A DNA stretch of 64,000 nucleotides from Niallia sp. FSL W8-0635. Its GTDB lineage: Bacteria > Bacillota > Bacilli > Bacillales > Cytobacillaceae. The translations under genes and the position numbers were made by a program. Positions 1 through 8,339 of this stretch are shown piece after piece. The DNA lies in NCBI RefSeq assembly GCF_038007965.1, contig NZ_JBBOYD010000001.1:2148501-2212500 (forward strand), given 5' to 3'. Under the pieces are notes generated by a model. That model was not told the origin of the DNA. It saw only the letters and a list, made by a program, of their open reading frames with translations, and did not search any database. Every line of letters begins with the position of its first letter. Positions within the stretch are counted from its first letter, which is position 1.

Positions 1-141
1 CAAATGGAATTTTGATAGAAAAACTTTAGAGAAACCTTCTTGTGCAACGAACGTATTATTTATTAAATGGAAAAAATAGCAAAATTATCTTTCCCTATAC
101 ATCAAACGATGAAGAATAATCTCCAAAAGGAATGGTGTTAA

Positions 142-330
142 ATGTTTAAATCTGAAATGGTAAACAGAATTTTTTCATTGGTTGGTTTTTGGATTATCGT
201 CCTTATTGTCTTATCTAGTGATAATTCGATTGGTAGCAGTTTGATTTTTTGGGGAATAGTGGTTGTGTTTACTGCTTTTGATTTGTATAGGGTTGTGATT
301 GCTGGAAAGAAAAACAATAGGGAAGTCTAA
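142..330 (+). CDS. small two-helix membrane protein
   Basis: A 62-residue protein with two hydrophobic stretches (about residues 11-27 and 34-50) and a basic tail (AGKKNNREV), so a small integral membrane protein with its C-terminus probably inside. An AAAAGGAA Shine-Dalgarno lies 10 bases before the ATG. A strong hairpin follows directly, so it is probably a single-gene transcript. I do not recognise a family and cannot give a function. Confidence 0.6.
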   Translation: MFKSEMVNRIFSLVGFWIIVLIVLSSDNSIGSSLIFWGIVVVFTAFDLYRVVIAGKKNNREV

Positions 331-340
331 AGGAACGAGT

Positions 341-371
341 GCATTAATCTACGAAAGATTAATGCTTCTTT
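341..371 (+). terminator. intrinsic terminator
   Basis: A perfect 9-bp stem (GCATTAATC / GATTAATGC) with a 7-base loop, followed by a T-rich tract, just after the stop of the small membrane protein. Confidence 0.7.
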
Positions 372-433
372 ACTATTTATTAATGGATAAGCAACCTAAA
401 TGATTGTTAGCTTATTTTATAGGGGGTTAGAAA

Positions 434-625
434 ATGGAAAAAGAGAAAGATACTCCGGAAATAAGAAGAGAAAAAATGCGACAAGAGGAATTGAAACATC
501 CATCTAGTAGTATTCATGGCAGCAATCTCCCTGACTTAGTTGGCGGGTTAGGCTGGAAGGGTACTGGAATATTGATTCTTGTCCTAATAGTAGGGTTTAT
601 TCTTTATGCAGCTTTCTTTCAATAA
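434..625 (+). CDS. DUF6366 family small membrane protein
   Basis: A 63-residue protein with a charged N-terminal half (many E/K/R), then an LVGGLGWKGTG motif leading into one C-terminal transmembrane helix (about residues 45-61). This layout is what I recall for the DUF6366 family of Bacillus relatives; function is unknown. A GGGGG ribosome binding site sits 8 bases before the ATG. It is a tail-anchored-type protein with the charged part most likely cytoplasmic. Family assignment is from memory of the motif, not a search. Confidence 0.65.
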   Translation: MEKEKDTPEIRREKMRQEELKHPSSSIHGSNLPDLVGGLGWKGTGILILVLIVGFILYAAFFQ

Positions 626-844
626 GGATAGCATTTTTTGGAAAATGGCTTTTGTTTGTACTGTCAGAGTAGGTTAGTGGAAGAAAAAACAGTTTTTAAT
701 CGTATACAAAAATTATTAATTGTTTCAAACATTAACTCCTTGTTATATACTTATAGTTCATTATGTATGTTTTTGGCCATAATAAAAGGATAAGACTAAC
801 TAATGATAGATACGTAAATGGACAAGAAAATCGGAGTTGATTGT

Positions 845-1018
845 ATGAGTAAAGCAAAAGGTAAGGGCGGAACAGGCAGAGGAACAGGGAAAAAGGGCTG
901 GAATCGCTGGCAAGCTAGTGCAAATAAAAAAAAGAGTAACAAGCCTTACACGAGTAAGGGTGTTAAAAATCGCAATAATACAGAGAAAACGATGGATGGA
1001 GAAACTTCCCAAAAATAG
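845..1018 (+). CDS. DUF3934 family small basic protein
   Basis: A 57-residue, very basic, glycine/lysine-rich protein beginning MSKAKGKGGTGRGTGKKGW, which fits DUF3934, a small Bacillus family of unknown role. I chose the ATG at 845 because GGAG lies 8 bases upstream; an in-frame ATG 27 bases earlier has no ribosome site. There is no signal or membrane segment. The charge would suit nucleic-acid binding, but that is inference only. Confidence 0.7.
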   Translation: MSKAKGKGGTGRGTGKKGWNRWQASANKKKSNKPYTSKGVKNRNNTEKTMDGETSQK

Positions 1019-1043
1019 TTTCTGTTTCTATATAACTTAATGG

Positions 1044-1077
1044 AGCGATTCTTCCATGTTGAAGGATTGCTTTTTTC
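1044..1077 (+). terminator. intrinsic terminator
   Basis: An 11-bp stem with G-T pairs (AGCGATTCTTC / GAAGGATTGCT) followed by a run of six T, placed after the DUF3934 gene. Confidence 0.75.
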
Positions 1078-1162
1078 TTATTCAAATTATTATTCATCCT
1101 CTACGGAAAAGCAGGAATCGATTATTAAAACTAGAATTAAAAGTGTAAGGGGATGATAAGCA

Positions 1163-1618
1163 ATGATTAAAATAGCTTTAATGAATGCGGAAGAATATCA
1201 AACATATCTTACTTCAGCGATTAAATACTATGCAAAAGAAAAAGTTTTGTCTGGAAATTGGAAACAGGAAGAAGCCATAAGCAAGGCGGAAGCGGAATAT
1301 ACAAAACTTTTGCCTCAAGGAGAGAAGACGGAACGAAATTTCTTATATACCATTCGAAAGGATGACGAGGCAGTTGGCGTTATATGGCTTGCGCAAAAGT
1401 CTGAAAAACTAGGATTTATCTATGATATACATATAAGTGAACAATACCAAGGGAATGGCTATGCCAAAGAAGCACTAAAGCAAATAGAGATTGTTGGGCA
1501 GGAGCTCGGATTGAAAAAAATAGGTCTCCATGTTTTTGGTCATAATCTAGTAGCCCGAGGATTATATGAGAAAGTAGGATATAAGACTACGAATGTGTTG
1601 ATGGAAAAAGACATATAA
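1163..1618 (+). CDS. GNAT family N-acetyltransferase
   Basis: A 151-residue protein, normal size for a single-domain GNAT. The acetyl-CoA binding loop is visible as QYQGNGYAKEAL (motif A, Q/R-x-x-G-x-G/A), preceded by the beta-strand GFIYDIHISE, and the C-terminal GLYEKVGYKTT is the usual motif B end (Y-x-k-x-G-F/Y). It would transfer an acetyl group from acetyl-CoA to an amine; the substrate cannot be read from sequence. AGGGGA ribosome site before the ATG. It lies 42 bp upstream of the reductase gene and is probably co-transcribed with it. Confidence 0.85.
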   Translation: MIKIALMNAEEYQTYLTSAIKYYAKEKVLSGNWKQEEAISKAEAEYTKLLPQGEKTERNFLYTIRKDDEAVGVIWLAQKSEKLGFIYDIHISEQYQGNGYAKEALKQIEIVGQELGLKKIGLHVFGHNLVARGLYEKVGYKTTNVLMEKDI

Positions 1619-1660
1619 TTCTGCTGTTTATGAAAATCGTTATTATTGAAGGAGAACTTT

Positions 1661-2194
1661 ATGAGTGAAAAACGAAAATTAGTATTATTTATTGCCACTA
1701 GCTTAGATGGATATATTGCCACGAAAGACGACTCTCTTGAATGGCTATTCAATGTAGAAGGGGAAGGGGATAACGGAATTAGCGAGTTTTATGACACGGT
1801 GGATACCATATTACTTGGTAAAAGGACTTATGATTGGATTATGGACCAAGAAAAAGGGGATTTTCCGTATAAAAACAAAAACTGTTATGTCTTTACAAAG
1901 TCTTCTATTGAGGATACAGAGTATGTAAAATTTGTTAATGAAGATGTCACTAAATTTGCTGAGACATTAAAAAGCCAAGATGGAAAATCGATTTGGATTG
2001 TTGGTGGAGGAGAACTATTATATTCTTTCATGAAAGAAAAACTGGTTGATGAAATCATTGTAACGATAGCTCCAACTATTCTAGGCAATGGCATTCCGTT
2101 ATTTAAAGAGGGGGATTATCAATTAGATCTTTCATTAAAGGGAATGCGAACCTTCAATCAGTTTGCAGAGCTTTATTATGTAGTGAAAAAATAA
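1661..2194 (+). CDS. dihydrofolate reductase / RibD C-terminal family protein
   Basis: A 177-residue protein of the RibD C-terminal domain (DHFR-fold) family, like B. subtilis YwjB/YyaP. Visible features are the N-terminal strand KLVLFIATSLDGYIATKDD, the LLGKRTYDWI segment, and the NADPH-binding IWIVGGGELLYSFM, then VDEIIVTIAPTILGNGIPLF, all diagnostic. Such proteins are probably NADPH-dependent reductases; true folate reduction is not shown for this subgroup. The start is the ATG at 1661 with GAAGGAG 6 bases upstream; an in-frame TTG at 1646 would place the ribosome site inside the gene. It follows the GNAT gene. Confidence 0.85.
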   Translation: MSEKRKLVLFIATSLDGYIATKDDSLEWLFNVEGEGDNGISEFYDTVDTILLGKRTYDWIMDQEKGDFPYKNKNCYVFTKSSIEDTEYVKFVNEDVTKFAETLKSQDGKSIWIVGGGELLYSFMKEKLVDEIIVTIAPTILGNGIPLFKEGDYQLDLSLKGMRTFNQFAELYYVVKK

Positions 2195-2212
2195 TTAATA
2201 AAATGGCTAATT

Positions 2213-2246
2213 AAAGCGTTGCTACAGTATGTGGTAATGCTTTTTT
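2213..2246 (+). terminator. intrinsic terminator
   Basis: An imperfect stem (AAAGCGTTGCTAC / GTGGTAATGCTTT) with a short loop and a T run, 20 bp after the reductase stop. Confidence 0.65.
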
Positions 2247-2308
2247 GCCTATAGTTTGACATAAAAAGAGAACTCCCATAACTTTGGAAGTTCTGTGTAA
2301 AGCGGATT

Positions 2309-2494
2309 TTATGATTGGAGATTTTGAAAAAGGGAGATGGTCAGAATAATGGTTGATAAAGTACCTGCAGACATTAAAGTGATTACTTTACGTCTGTTTT
2401 TCTGTTTGTTCTTCACTTCTGAAGGTTTTACAAGTTCTCGAGATAACGTACTCCATATAACGATTGATACGATTGATATTAGTAAAAGGAACAT
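2309..2494 (-). CDS. small membrane protein, hypothetical
   Basis: A 61-residue protein with an N-terminal hydrophobic helix, a basic middle (KNKQKNRRK) and a second hydrophobic helix, so a hairpin membrane protein with the loop probably cytoplasmic. A strong GGGGGTGA ribosome site lies just before the ATG on the minus strand, which is the main reason to accept it as a gene. I do not recognise a family. Confidence 0.5.
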   Translation of the reverse strand: MFLLLISIVSIVIWSTLSRELVKPSEVKNKQKNRRKVITLMSAGTLSTIILTISLFQNLQS

Positions 2495-2615
2495 AATATC
2501 ACCCCCAGTTTAGAATTCCATTAATTGAATAATTTGAATTCGGATAATTTAAGTGTAACATAAATGTCAGTATTTTGCATTTTCCTATAAAAAAAGTGCT
2601 TACTCGCTTTCTCCG

Positions 2616-3392
2616 TTACTCTTTCACACCAATCACTCGAAGCCTTTTATAGTCTGCCATCCATTTTCCTTTTATATATAATATATCTTTTACATTTTCT
2701 TCAACCTTCGAAATGATGTCGTTCTTATCATCTAGAGGAATATCATGAAACAGCTGATCTCCAAACATTGCTATCCAATTTCTCAAGCCGTTGTCTCCAT
2801 CTAAAGGGGTCGGCCGATCGAAGTGTTGCGCAAAGGTAACCCTAAATCCGACTTTTTCCATTAAATGTGAATACTCCCCGATACTTGGGTAAAACCAAGG
2901 GAATTGTTCTTCGCTAAACGGAAATTCTGCTTGTTTTATTTGACGGATAATTTCATTTGTTATTGTTTGAACATTGCCTTTGCCGCCAAATTCGGCAACA
3001 AATCTTCCTCCTTTTTTTAAACTTTGATAGACACCTTCTAAAGCTTGGATAGGAGGGTGTACCCAGTGTAGAGTCGCATTAGAGAATACTGCATCAAATT
3101 CGCTAGGAAAATGTAAGCTTGTTGCATCTTGAACCATGAATTTTAGATGAGGGTATTTGTTGTATGCTTGCTTCACCATATTTTCCGATTTATCGATACC
3201 TAAAGTCTCAGCACCAAAACTATGAATGGTGTTCGTCAAATCACCCGTTCCACACCCAAGATCAAGGATTTTTTCACCTTGTGTTGGATTCAATAATTCG
3301 ACTAAATTATTCCCAAATTTCGAAACAAACGAATGTTTATCATCATATAAAACTGCATTCCAATTGTCTTTTGCATTTTGAGAAGATTCCAT
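2616..3392 (-). CDS. class I SAM-dependent methyltransferase (trans-aconitate methyltransferase-like)
   Basis: A 258-residue protein with the class I methyltransferase core: motif I ILDLGCGTGDLT near residues 42-53, an acidic end of strand 2 (GIDKSENMV), motif II region FDAVFSNATLHWV, and post-core KKGGRFVAEFGGKG. The N-terminal 'W...YDDKHSFVSKFG' and the 'NATLHWV' motif resemble the trans-aconitate 2-methyltransferase/YcgJ type. It transfers methyl from SAM to a small molecule; the substrate is not readable. Cytosolic, monocistronic, GGGAG ribosome site upstream on the minus strand. Confidence 0.85.
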   Translation of the reverse strand: MESSQNAKDNWNAVLYDDKHSFVSKFGNNLVELLNPTQGEKILDLGCGTGDLTNTIHSFGAETLGIDKSENMVKQAYNKYPHLKFMVQDATSLHFPSEFDAVFSNATLHWVHPPIQALEGVYQSLKKGGRFVAEFGGKGNVQTITNEIIRQIKQAEFPFSEEQFPWFYPSIGEYSHLMEKVGFRVTFAQHFDRPTPLDGDNGLRNWIAMFGDQLFHDIPLDDKNDIISKVEENVKDILYIKGKWMADYKRLRVIGVKE

Positions 3393-3703
3393 TTCTACAC
3401 TCTCCCTATGTATATATTTGTAAGTTGAATTATAATGGAAAATATTGATAAAGGGAATTAGTATAATGATAGATGTGGGATTTATTTTAAATAGGAAGCT
3501 TTCCTAGAGTTTTTAATTGTGAGTTATTTCCACACTTATAATTTTCTTAACAAGGTAGCTTTTCAATTTCTATGCAATTTGTTTATTAAAATGGAGTTGT
3601 TCATATGAAAAACATTCACAGTTCCGTCATAACTCATCGACCTGAAATTTTTGCTACACGCTATAATTAATCTGGAAAACATAATCTTTCTGGAGATGAT
3701 TCT

Positions 3704-4183
3704 ATGATTGCCAAACAACGGAAGTCTATTGCTTGTTACTTGTTAATCTTTTTACACGCTTTTCTAGGAATAGGTGCTCTTTTTGGTGGAGGTTTATTGA
3801 TTATTTATCCTGACGGGTCATTACTGTCAATGTCAACGGATATTTTGCAAACTAGCCCCTTTGATGATTTTCTGATTCCAGGTCTTATATTATTTGTTGC
3901 GTTGGGAATTCTTCCAATCATTACTGCCATTTTTCTTATCTCTGAAAAGTCGTTGAAAATTGCCGAAAAGCTCAGCCTTTATAAAGAAACACATTGGTCA
4001 TGGAATAGTTCGTTGTACATTGGTTTTGTCTTAATTATTTGGATTACAGTCGAAGTTTATATGATTCAAGGAGTTGCTTTAATTCATGTGTTCTATATCT
4101 TCCTAGGAATCGCCATTCAGTATATTACTCTACTTCCATCTGTTAAAGAGCATTACACAAACAAGTGTATAAAAAGTCAGTAG
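3704..4183 (+). CDS. integral membrane protein, hypothetical
   Basis: A 159-residue protein with four predicted transmembrane segments (about residues 12-35, 50-75, 100-118 and 122-142), short loops and a basic tail. The topology resembles small Bacillus membrane proteins of unknown role. A CTGGAG ribosome site is 8 bases before the ATG. The 255 bp upstream hold no gene that I can see. No functional motif is present. Confidence 0.65.
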   Translation: MIAKQRKSIACYLLIFLHAFLGIGALFGGGLLIIYPDGSLLSMSTDILQTSPFDDFLIPGLILFVALGILPIITAIFLISEKSLKIAEKLSLYKETHWSWNSSLYIGFVLIIWITVEVYMIQGVALIHVFYIFLGIAIQYITLLPSVKEHYTNKCIKSQ

Positions 4184-4230
4184 CTTAATTTATTTCTAGG
4201 CTTTGTTCTAACTGATTGTTGATTTTACTG

Positions 4231-4470
4231 TGCTTGAAAAATAAACGAAATAATTCCGGTTAAATTAGAAATTACACGCATTTCTGTAAAAATAAAGGGA
4301 GTTTTTCCGTTTAACGTAGCCAAATCTTTAGATTTTGTGTTATTTTCAAAGTTAATCGGAATTTCTCCGTTTATATCTGCTATTTAGACTCTGTCTCTAT
4401 ACATTAGCAGGAAATTCTCCGCTTATTCGTTCTCGCGCTACAGAAATCAACATTGAAAAATAACAGAGCC
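4231..4470 (+). repeat. dispersed ~240-bp repeat, copy 1
   Basis: This stretch is closely similar, over its full length and in the same orientation, to 22959-23200; both begin with TTGAAAAATAAACG and end with AATAACAGAGCC. Inside, an A/TTTCTCCG-TTTA-type motif recurs at about 4252, 4306, 4366 and 4417, roughly every 50-60 bp. It has no open frame and lies in a 520-bp gene-free stretch. It is not an insertion sequence (no transposase, no clear terminal inverted repeats). Function is unknown. Confidence 0.85.
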
Positions 4471-4706
4471 TATTTCTAAAAGAAGCTAACAATCAATCCT
4501 CCATGTATTTCATTTCTTTTCCATTAAAATAACATAGAAATTTGAAAAGAATGTATTGTTAAAAACAAAAGCCAGTACTTTTATTGTTAAAAAGTCAGCT
4601 ATTAACTAATAAATTCGGATTGTTGATTCCGCTTGTTTTCTCCTTGGAGTGAAACTTAATTGCGTTCTAAAACGTATAAATAGATAACAAATAGAAAGAT
4701 AGGAGC

Positions 4707-4798
4707 ATGTTAATGGTGTTTTTCTATTAATTATGGCAGCCTTTTTTACAAAATATATGCCAAAAGGTAAAAATGGAACCGGAGTATTTAAAAGATAA
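4707..4798 (+). pseudogene. small membrane peptide gene, frame-broken
   Basis: An ATG with a TAGGAG ribosome site opens a frame that stops after a few codons. One base later the frame reads LLIMAAFFTKYMPKGKNG and ends at 4798. Adding one T to the T-run at 4719-4723 would join the two as a ~30-residue hydrophobic peptide (MVFFLLIMAAFFTKY...). It may be a decayed gene or a base lost in the assembly. Confidence 0.4.
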
Positions 4799-4824
4799 TG
4801 ATCTAATAAGAAGGTGAATTACTT

Positions 4825-5004
4825 ATGAAAAACAAAATTTTAAACTTCGTTGTTCTTGCACTGATATTATCAGCAATGGTGATTAATAATTTAGAAGGAC
4901 TTCATCCTTTCAAAATGATAGTTAATAATGTTGCGATGGGGATTTTAATTTTGATTGGTAGTGACCATCTTTATAGGCATTTGAAGCGAAGTAAAACGCA
5001 ATAA
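4825..5004 (+). CDS. 59-residue membrane protein
   Basis: A short frame with a GAAGGTGA ribosome site 7 bases before the ATG. The product has two hydrophobic segments (about residues 6-20 and 31-46) and a basic C-terminus (HLKRSKTQ), so it is probably a two-helix membrane protein. It sits in a row of small membrane-protein genes (4707-5874) on the same strand. No family recognised. Confidence 0.55.
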   Translation: MKNKILNFVVLALILSAMVINNLEGLHPFKMIVNNVAMGILILIGSDHLYRHLKRSKTQ

Positions 5005-5073
5005 AAAATAAGGTTTTTTCATAAAAGCTTACATATCTAACCGTAAAATCTAAACAACTAATTAGAGGTGTTT

Positions 5074-5283
5074 ATGATGATCAATCTATTAGAAACAATC
5101 AATCAATTATCGTTGGTATTGCTATTACTATGCACGTTTTTCTATTATTGGCATTTAAAAAAGAATAAAAAGAAAAGAAAACTAACAACTTTTGAGTTTT
5201 GGATGTTTTTCACTATTAAACTAGCAATTTTTGTTGCCGCAGGTAGTTATGTTCTTCTTTTCTTAGATCGAAATTATGGATAG
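5074..5283 (+). CDS. small membrane protein, hypothetical
   Basis: A 69-residue protein with an N-terminal helix (SLVLLLLCTFFYYW), a very basic loop (KKNKKKRK) and a second helix near the C-terminus. By the positive-inside rule the loop is cytoplasmic. AGAGG lies before the ATG at 5074; a GTG two codons upstream is less well placed. It lies 54 bp before the DUF5412 gene and may be co-transcribed with it. Function unknown. Confidence 0.55.
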   Translation: MMINLLETINQLSLVLLLLCTFFYYWHLKKNKKKRKLTTFEFWMFFTIKLAIFVAAGSYVLLFLDRNYG

Positions 5284-5337
5284 AAATTCAACAAATGAAT
5301 AGAGTGTGAAAGAACATTCTTAAATAGGGGGAGCGTT

Positions 5338-5874
5338 ATGGAAAAGAGCTATAATGTATGGTCATTTTATTTAATCCTAGTTTGTTTAGTCTTGGGAGCA
5401 TACTCCTTGTATTCAAATATTAACAACACTTGGTTGATTGCACCTCCCAATTATATTTTGCTTATCTTTAGTCTAGCTGCTTTTATTTTCGGCATTATTG
5501 GTTTTAAAGATAAAAGAAATAGGCACACAAAAACAAGAAGTTGGGTAACGGTCATTTTATCTTCTATCTTGTCGATCGCATTTCTACTTGCAACACTGTT
5601 TGTAATATTTGCCTCAGGATTTGGAGCAAATAAACATCTGGAAACCGTACAATCTCCTGATGGAACGAACACCATTGATTTTTATCAATATGATGCCGGG
5701 GCAATGGGGTCATTTGGAGTTAGGGGAGAATTAAACGGTCCACTGTGGTTTAAAAAGAGAATTTACTATCAAGATAATATCGAAAATGTAAAGGTTAAGT
5801 GGGAAAATGAACATACCGTTTCGATTAACAATCATCTGTTAGATTTGAAAAAAGGAGAAAGATACGGATATTAA
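5338..5874 (+). CDS. DUF5412 family membrane protein
   Basis: A 178-residue protein with three transmembrane helices in the first ~95 residues and a C-terminal domain starting near residue 105. The C-terminal part carries 'SPDGTNTIDFYQYDAGAMG', 'FGVRGELNGPLWFKKRIYYQ' and 'TVSINNHLLDLKKGE', the pattern I know as DUF5412 in Bacillus and relatives. The soluble domain is probably outside the membrane. Its role is unknown. A GGGGGAG ribosome site precedes the ATG. Confidence 0.75.
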   Translation: MEKSYNVWSFYLILVCLVLGAYSLYSNINNTWLIAPPNYILLIFSLAAFIFGIIGFKDKRNRHTKTRSWVTVILSSILSIAFLLATLFVIFASGFGANKHLETVQSPDGTNTIDFYQYDAGAMGSFGVRGELNGPLWFKKRIYYQDNIENVKVKWENEHTVSINNHLLDLKKGERYGY

Positions 5875-6023
5875 ATCAATGAGCAATATGATAATTCTTA
5901 CCTTCAACTGAAAGCAGAAATTTTGCAACCATTTCCGAAATCAATTAAGCTGAGAGTAAGATTATCTACATTCTTATATTGGAATAGTATATAGGAAAGT
6001 AAAAATAGGTAGGAGATGGCAAG

Positions 6024-6341
6024 ATGAAGGTAACAATCACAGATGCTGCTGTTGAAAAATTTCGTAGCTATAAAGTTCCTAAAGGTGCAGTTTATCGGTT
6101 AAACACAATCTTTAGTGGTGGCTGCAGCTATGTTTATAATTTCGATTTAGCGGTTGATTTTCCACAAGAAGATGATACAGCCTTTGAAGATAATGGTTTA
6201 ACGATTTATTTAGATCCATTAACGATTAAGCATATTAATGAGGATTTGAAATTTGATTATGTACAGGGAAAAGGATTTCGCTTAATTGGCGCAAGTGAAA
6301 TTTATTCTTTCCATTTGGAAGTAAAACAAAAAGCGAATTAA
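6024..6341 (+). CDS. HesB/IscA-like (Fe-S biosynthesis fold) family protein
   Basis: A 105-residue protein with the HesB-like pattern: an N-terminal ITDAAVEKFRSY, a central SGGCSYVYNFDLAVD, and a C-terminal half in which the usual C-G-C tail is absent. Only one cysteine (Cys 37, in GGCS) remains, so it is unlikely to be a standard Fe-S scaffold. Bacillus genomes carry several such IscA-like proteins of unknown role. A TAGGAGATGG ribosome site precedes the ATG. It is monocistronic with its own terminator. Confidence 0.65.
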   Translation: MKVTITDAAVEKFRSYKVPKGAVYRLNTIFSGGCSYVYNFDLAVDFPQEDDTAFEDNGLTIYLDPLTIKHINEDLKFDYVQGKGFRLIGASEIYSFHLEVKQKAN

Positions 6342-6354
6342 TAAAGGGAAGAAT

Positions 6355-6382
6355 CAGGTACTCTAATAGGTGCCTGTTTTTT
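6355..6382 (+). terminator. intrinsic terminator
   Basis: Stem CAGGTACT / AGGTGCCTG (one G-T pair) followed by six T, directly after the HesB-like gene. Confidence 0.75.
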
Positions 6383-6505
6383 ATATTTTAAGCGGATATA
6401 TGATTTGATTTATCCTATTGTTTTTAAAAAGCTGTAAAAATAAATTAATTGAAACATTTCCTCCGTTCAATCGTATACTCAATAAAAGAGAGGGATTATT
6501 AGAAA

Positions 6506-6940
6506 ATGGTTATGTATTTCATAATGCTCTTACTTGGAGCTTTATTCGTTTTTTGGTCATTATATTACATAGCTGCTATGTGCTTCGATAAAGAGTTTCC
6601 CTTAATGAAAGCAGCAAAAACTATAGGTGTCTTGTTATTAGGTATTTTGCTGTTAACTTTCACTTTGCCAAGTCTGAAATATATGCTGTTTAAAGAATAC
6701 GATGTGGTGAAAGGAGAGTGTGTTATCGACATAGATTCATCAGGTCGCTCTGCTGAAGCAATTTTCAAAATGCTAGATACAGACGAAATATTTACATTTG
6801 ATGATATTCCTAAACTGGATGCATATGGTAAGAAAGTGCCTTATTCTTGTGCCATGACAGTCACGAAAGATCATAAATGGGAAATAGGCTATAAAATATA
6901 CGATATCGATACAAAAAAGCTCATTTTAACTAGTGAATAA
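6506..6940 (+). CDS. membrane protein with C-terminal soluble domain, hypothetical
   Basis: A 144-residue protein with two transmembrane segments (about residues 4-25 and 37-57) and a hydrophilic C-terminal domain of ~85 residues with a GECVIDIDSSGRSAEAIF stretch. The domain is probably small beta-rich. GAGAGGG is placed upstream; an in-frame second ATG (6512) is also possible. I recognise no named family and cannot suggest a function. Confidence 0.6.
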   Translation: MVMYFIMLLLGALFVFWSLYYIAAMCFDKEFPLMKAAKTIGVLLLGILLLTFTLPSLKYMLFKEYDVVKGECVIDIDSSGRSAEAIFKMLDTDEIFTFDDIPKLDAYGKKVPYSCAMTVTKDHKWEIGYKIYDIDTKKLILTSE

Positions 6941-7122
6941 CTCACTATTCTCCTGTTAAATGGAATGAAGAAATAATAGTGCCTTCTTAAAAAAACGGGA
7001 AGTAAATCGAAAAAGGATTATTGAATGTAATTGTCGAAATATTACAGACTTAGCTGTTCTAAAACTCTCCATAAAGTGGGAGATGTCTATTTATAGAAAA
7101 AATAATAAGGAAGTGAAGCATC

Positions 7123-7512
7123 TTGATTAAATACAAATCGCTCCATCATGTAAGTCTTACAGTCACGGATTTGGAAAAAGCCAAATATTTTTATGGAAAA
7201 ATTCTTTGTTTAAAAGAATTAAAACGTCCTGATTTTGATTTTCCAGGTGCATGGTATCAAATAGAGAATCAGCAACTTCACTTAATTGTATATCCTGAGT
7301 CGCAAACCATTCGAACAAATAAAACGCTAAATAGCAAAGAAGGGCATTTTGCGCTTCGCGTAAAAAACTACTATGATACGCTGAATTGGTTAAAGAAGAA
7401 TAATGTAGAAATCGTTGAAAAACCATATGGTGTAAGTGGATTTGCTCAACTTTTCTGTGCGGACCCCGATGGTAATTTAATCGAATTAAATGTGGATCAG
7501 AAGGATTTATAA
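7123..7512 (+). CDS. VOC family (glyoxalase/bleomycin-resistance fold) protein
   Basis: A 129-residue protein of the vicinal-oxygen-chelate fold. It starts with LHHVSLTVTDLEKAKYFYG (metal-binding His at the HHV strand) and ends with FCADPDGNLIELN, the classic second-module end with a metal-binding Glu. It could be a glyoxalase-like lyase or a drug-binding/dioxygenase-type member; the substrate is not readable. The start is a TTG with AAGGAAGTGA upstream. Probably monocistronic. Confidence 0.85.
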   Translation: MIKYKSLHHVSLTVTDLEKAKYFYGKILCLKELKRPDFDFPGAWYQIENQQLHLIVYPESQTIRTNKTLNSKEGHFALRVKNYYDTLNWLKKNNVEIVEKPYGVSGFAQLFCADPDGNLIELNVDQKDL

Positions 7513-7738
7513 GATAGAGGGGATATATTCTCATTTCCTTTCAAAGGTGTGTTTACAACAATTTCGATATTTTTTGATAGCCGTAGTAATGAAAATCAAT
7601 ATTAACGTTTTCTTTTAACATCATTTGTAGTTGGAAGGACCGATACATATACAGTTTGGGAATATCAAAAACCATGTGGCTTTTTCAATTGTTCCAAATA
7701 TGCAAAATATAAACTTGTTCAATAGGAGGAAACTATTT

Positions 7739-8209
7739 TTGAAAAAGTTTCGAGGAAAAAAGCGTTATTTTCGTAACTTGTGGAGAGACTTAAACGCTGA
7801 GCAATACGATTTAGACTTTGGGCAAGATGCTTGGTTTGATGCTTGGCATACCCATCTTGATTTTTACGGGCATGGGAATAATAGCGGGAAAATAAGAAGA
7901 GAGCATATAAAAGCACATATCGTTTTGTATAACAGTCTATTAGAAAAGCTCAGCACATTCGATAAACCTTATCAATCGTGGATAGGGTTAGTTGAGGAAG
8001 AGGCAAGTCTAGATGCAGTCTATATCCACTCTCCTAATCCTAACGATGACAATTTTCCTATAAAGATAGAAAATTTAAATTGGGAGTGCACTATCCCACA
8101 TGATTTCAAGGATGTAATCAGCCTAAAAGATTTTAATGTGGGTCATTATAAGTGGGAATCGGATAATTATTATATTATCCAATCAAAAGATAAAGGGATT
8201 AAATTATAG
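7739..8209 (+). CDS. hypothetical cytosolic protein
   Basis: A 156-residue protein with no signal or membrane segment. I place the start at the TTG at 7739, which has AGGAGGA 8 bases upstream; the open frame extends 36 codons further upstream but without a ribosome site. Tryptophan/histidine-rich segments such as FDAWHTHLDFYGHGN and YQSWIGLVEEE are visible, as is IHSPNPNDDNFP. I know similar proteins in Bacillus only as hypothetical. Confidence 0.6.
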   Translation: MKKFRGKKRYFRNLWRDLNAEQYDLDFGQDAWFDAWHTHLDFYGHGNNSGKIRREHIKAHIVLYNSLLEKLSTFDKPYQSWIGLVEEEASLDAVYIHSPNPNDDNFPIKIENLNWECTIPHDFKDVISLKDFNVGHYKWESDNYYIIQSKDKGIKL

Positions 8210-8339
8210 TCCTATATAAGACTAAGAGCAGTTTGTGTTATGGATTTGCGTTTATTTTTTATTTTAATGAATATACTACCTTTACAAACAGAAAAGACCT
8301 TGTTATCATAGGAATAATTTAAATCCAAAAAATAGCAAA

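Noticed and set aside
4231..4470. Repeat as a CRISPR array
   Set aside because: The internal motifs are short, diverged and unevenly spaced, with no constant-length spacers and no cas genes.
7163..7534. A 123-codon frame antisense to the VOC gene
   Set aside because: It lies fully opposite a gene with clear VOC motifs and reads as a His/Leu-rich shadow without ribosome site.
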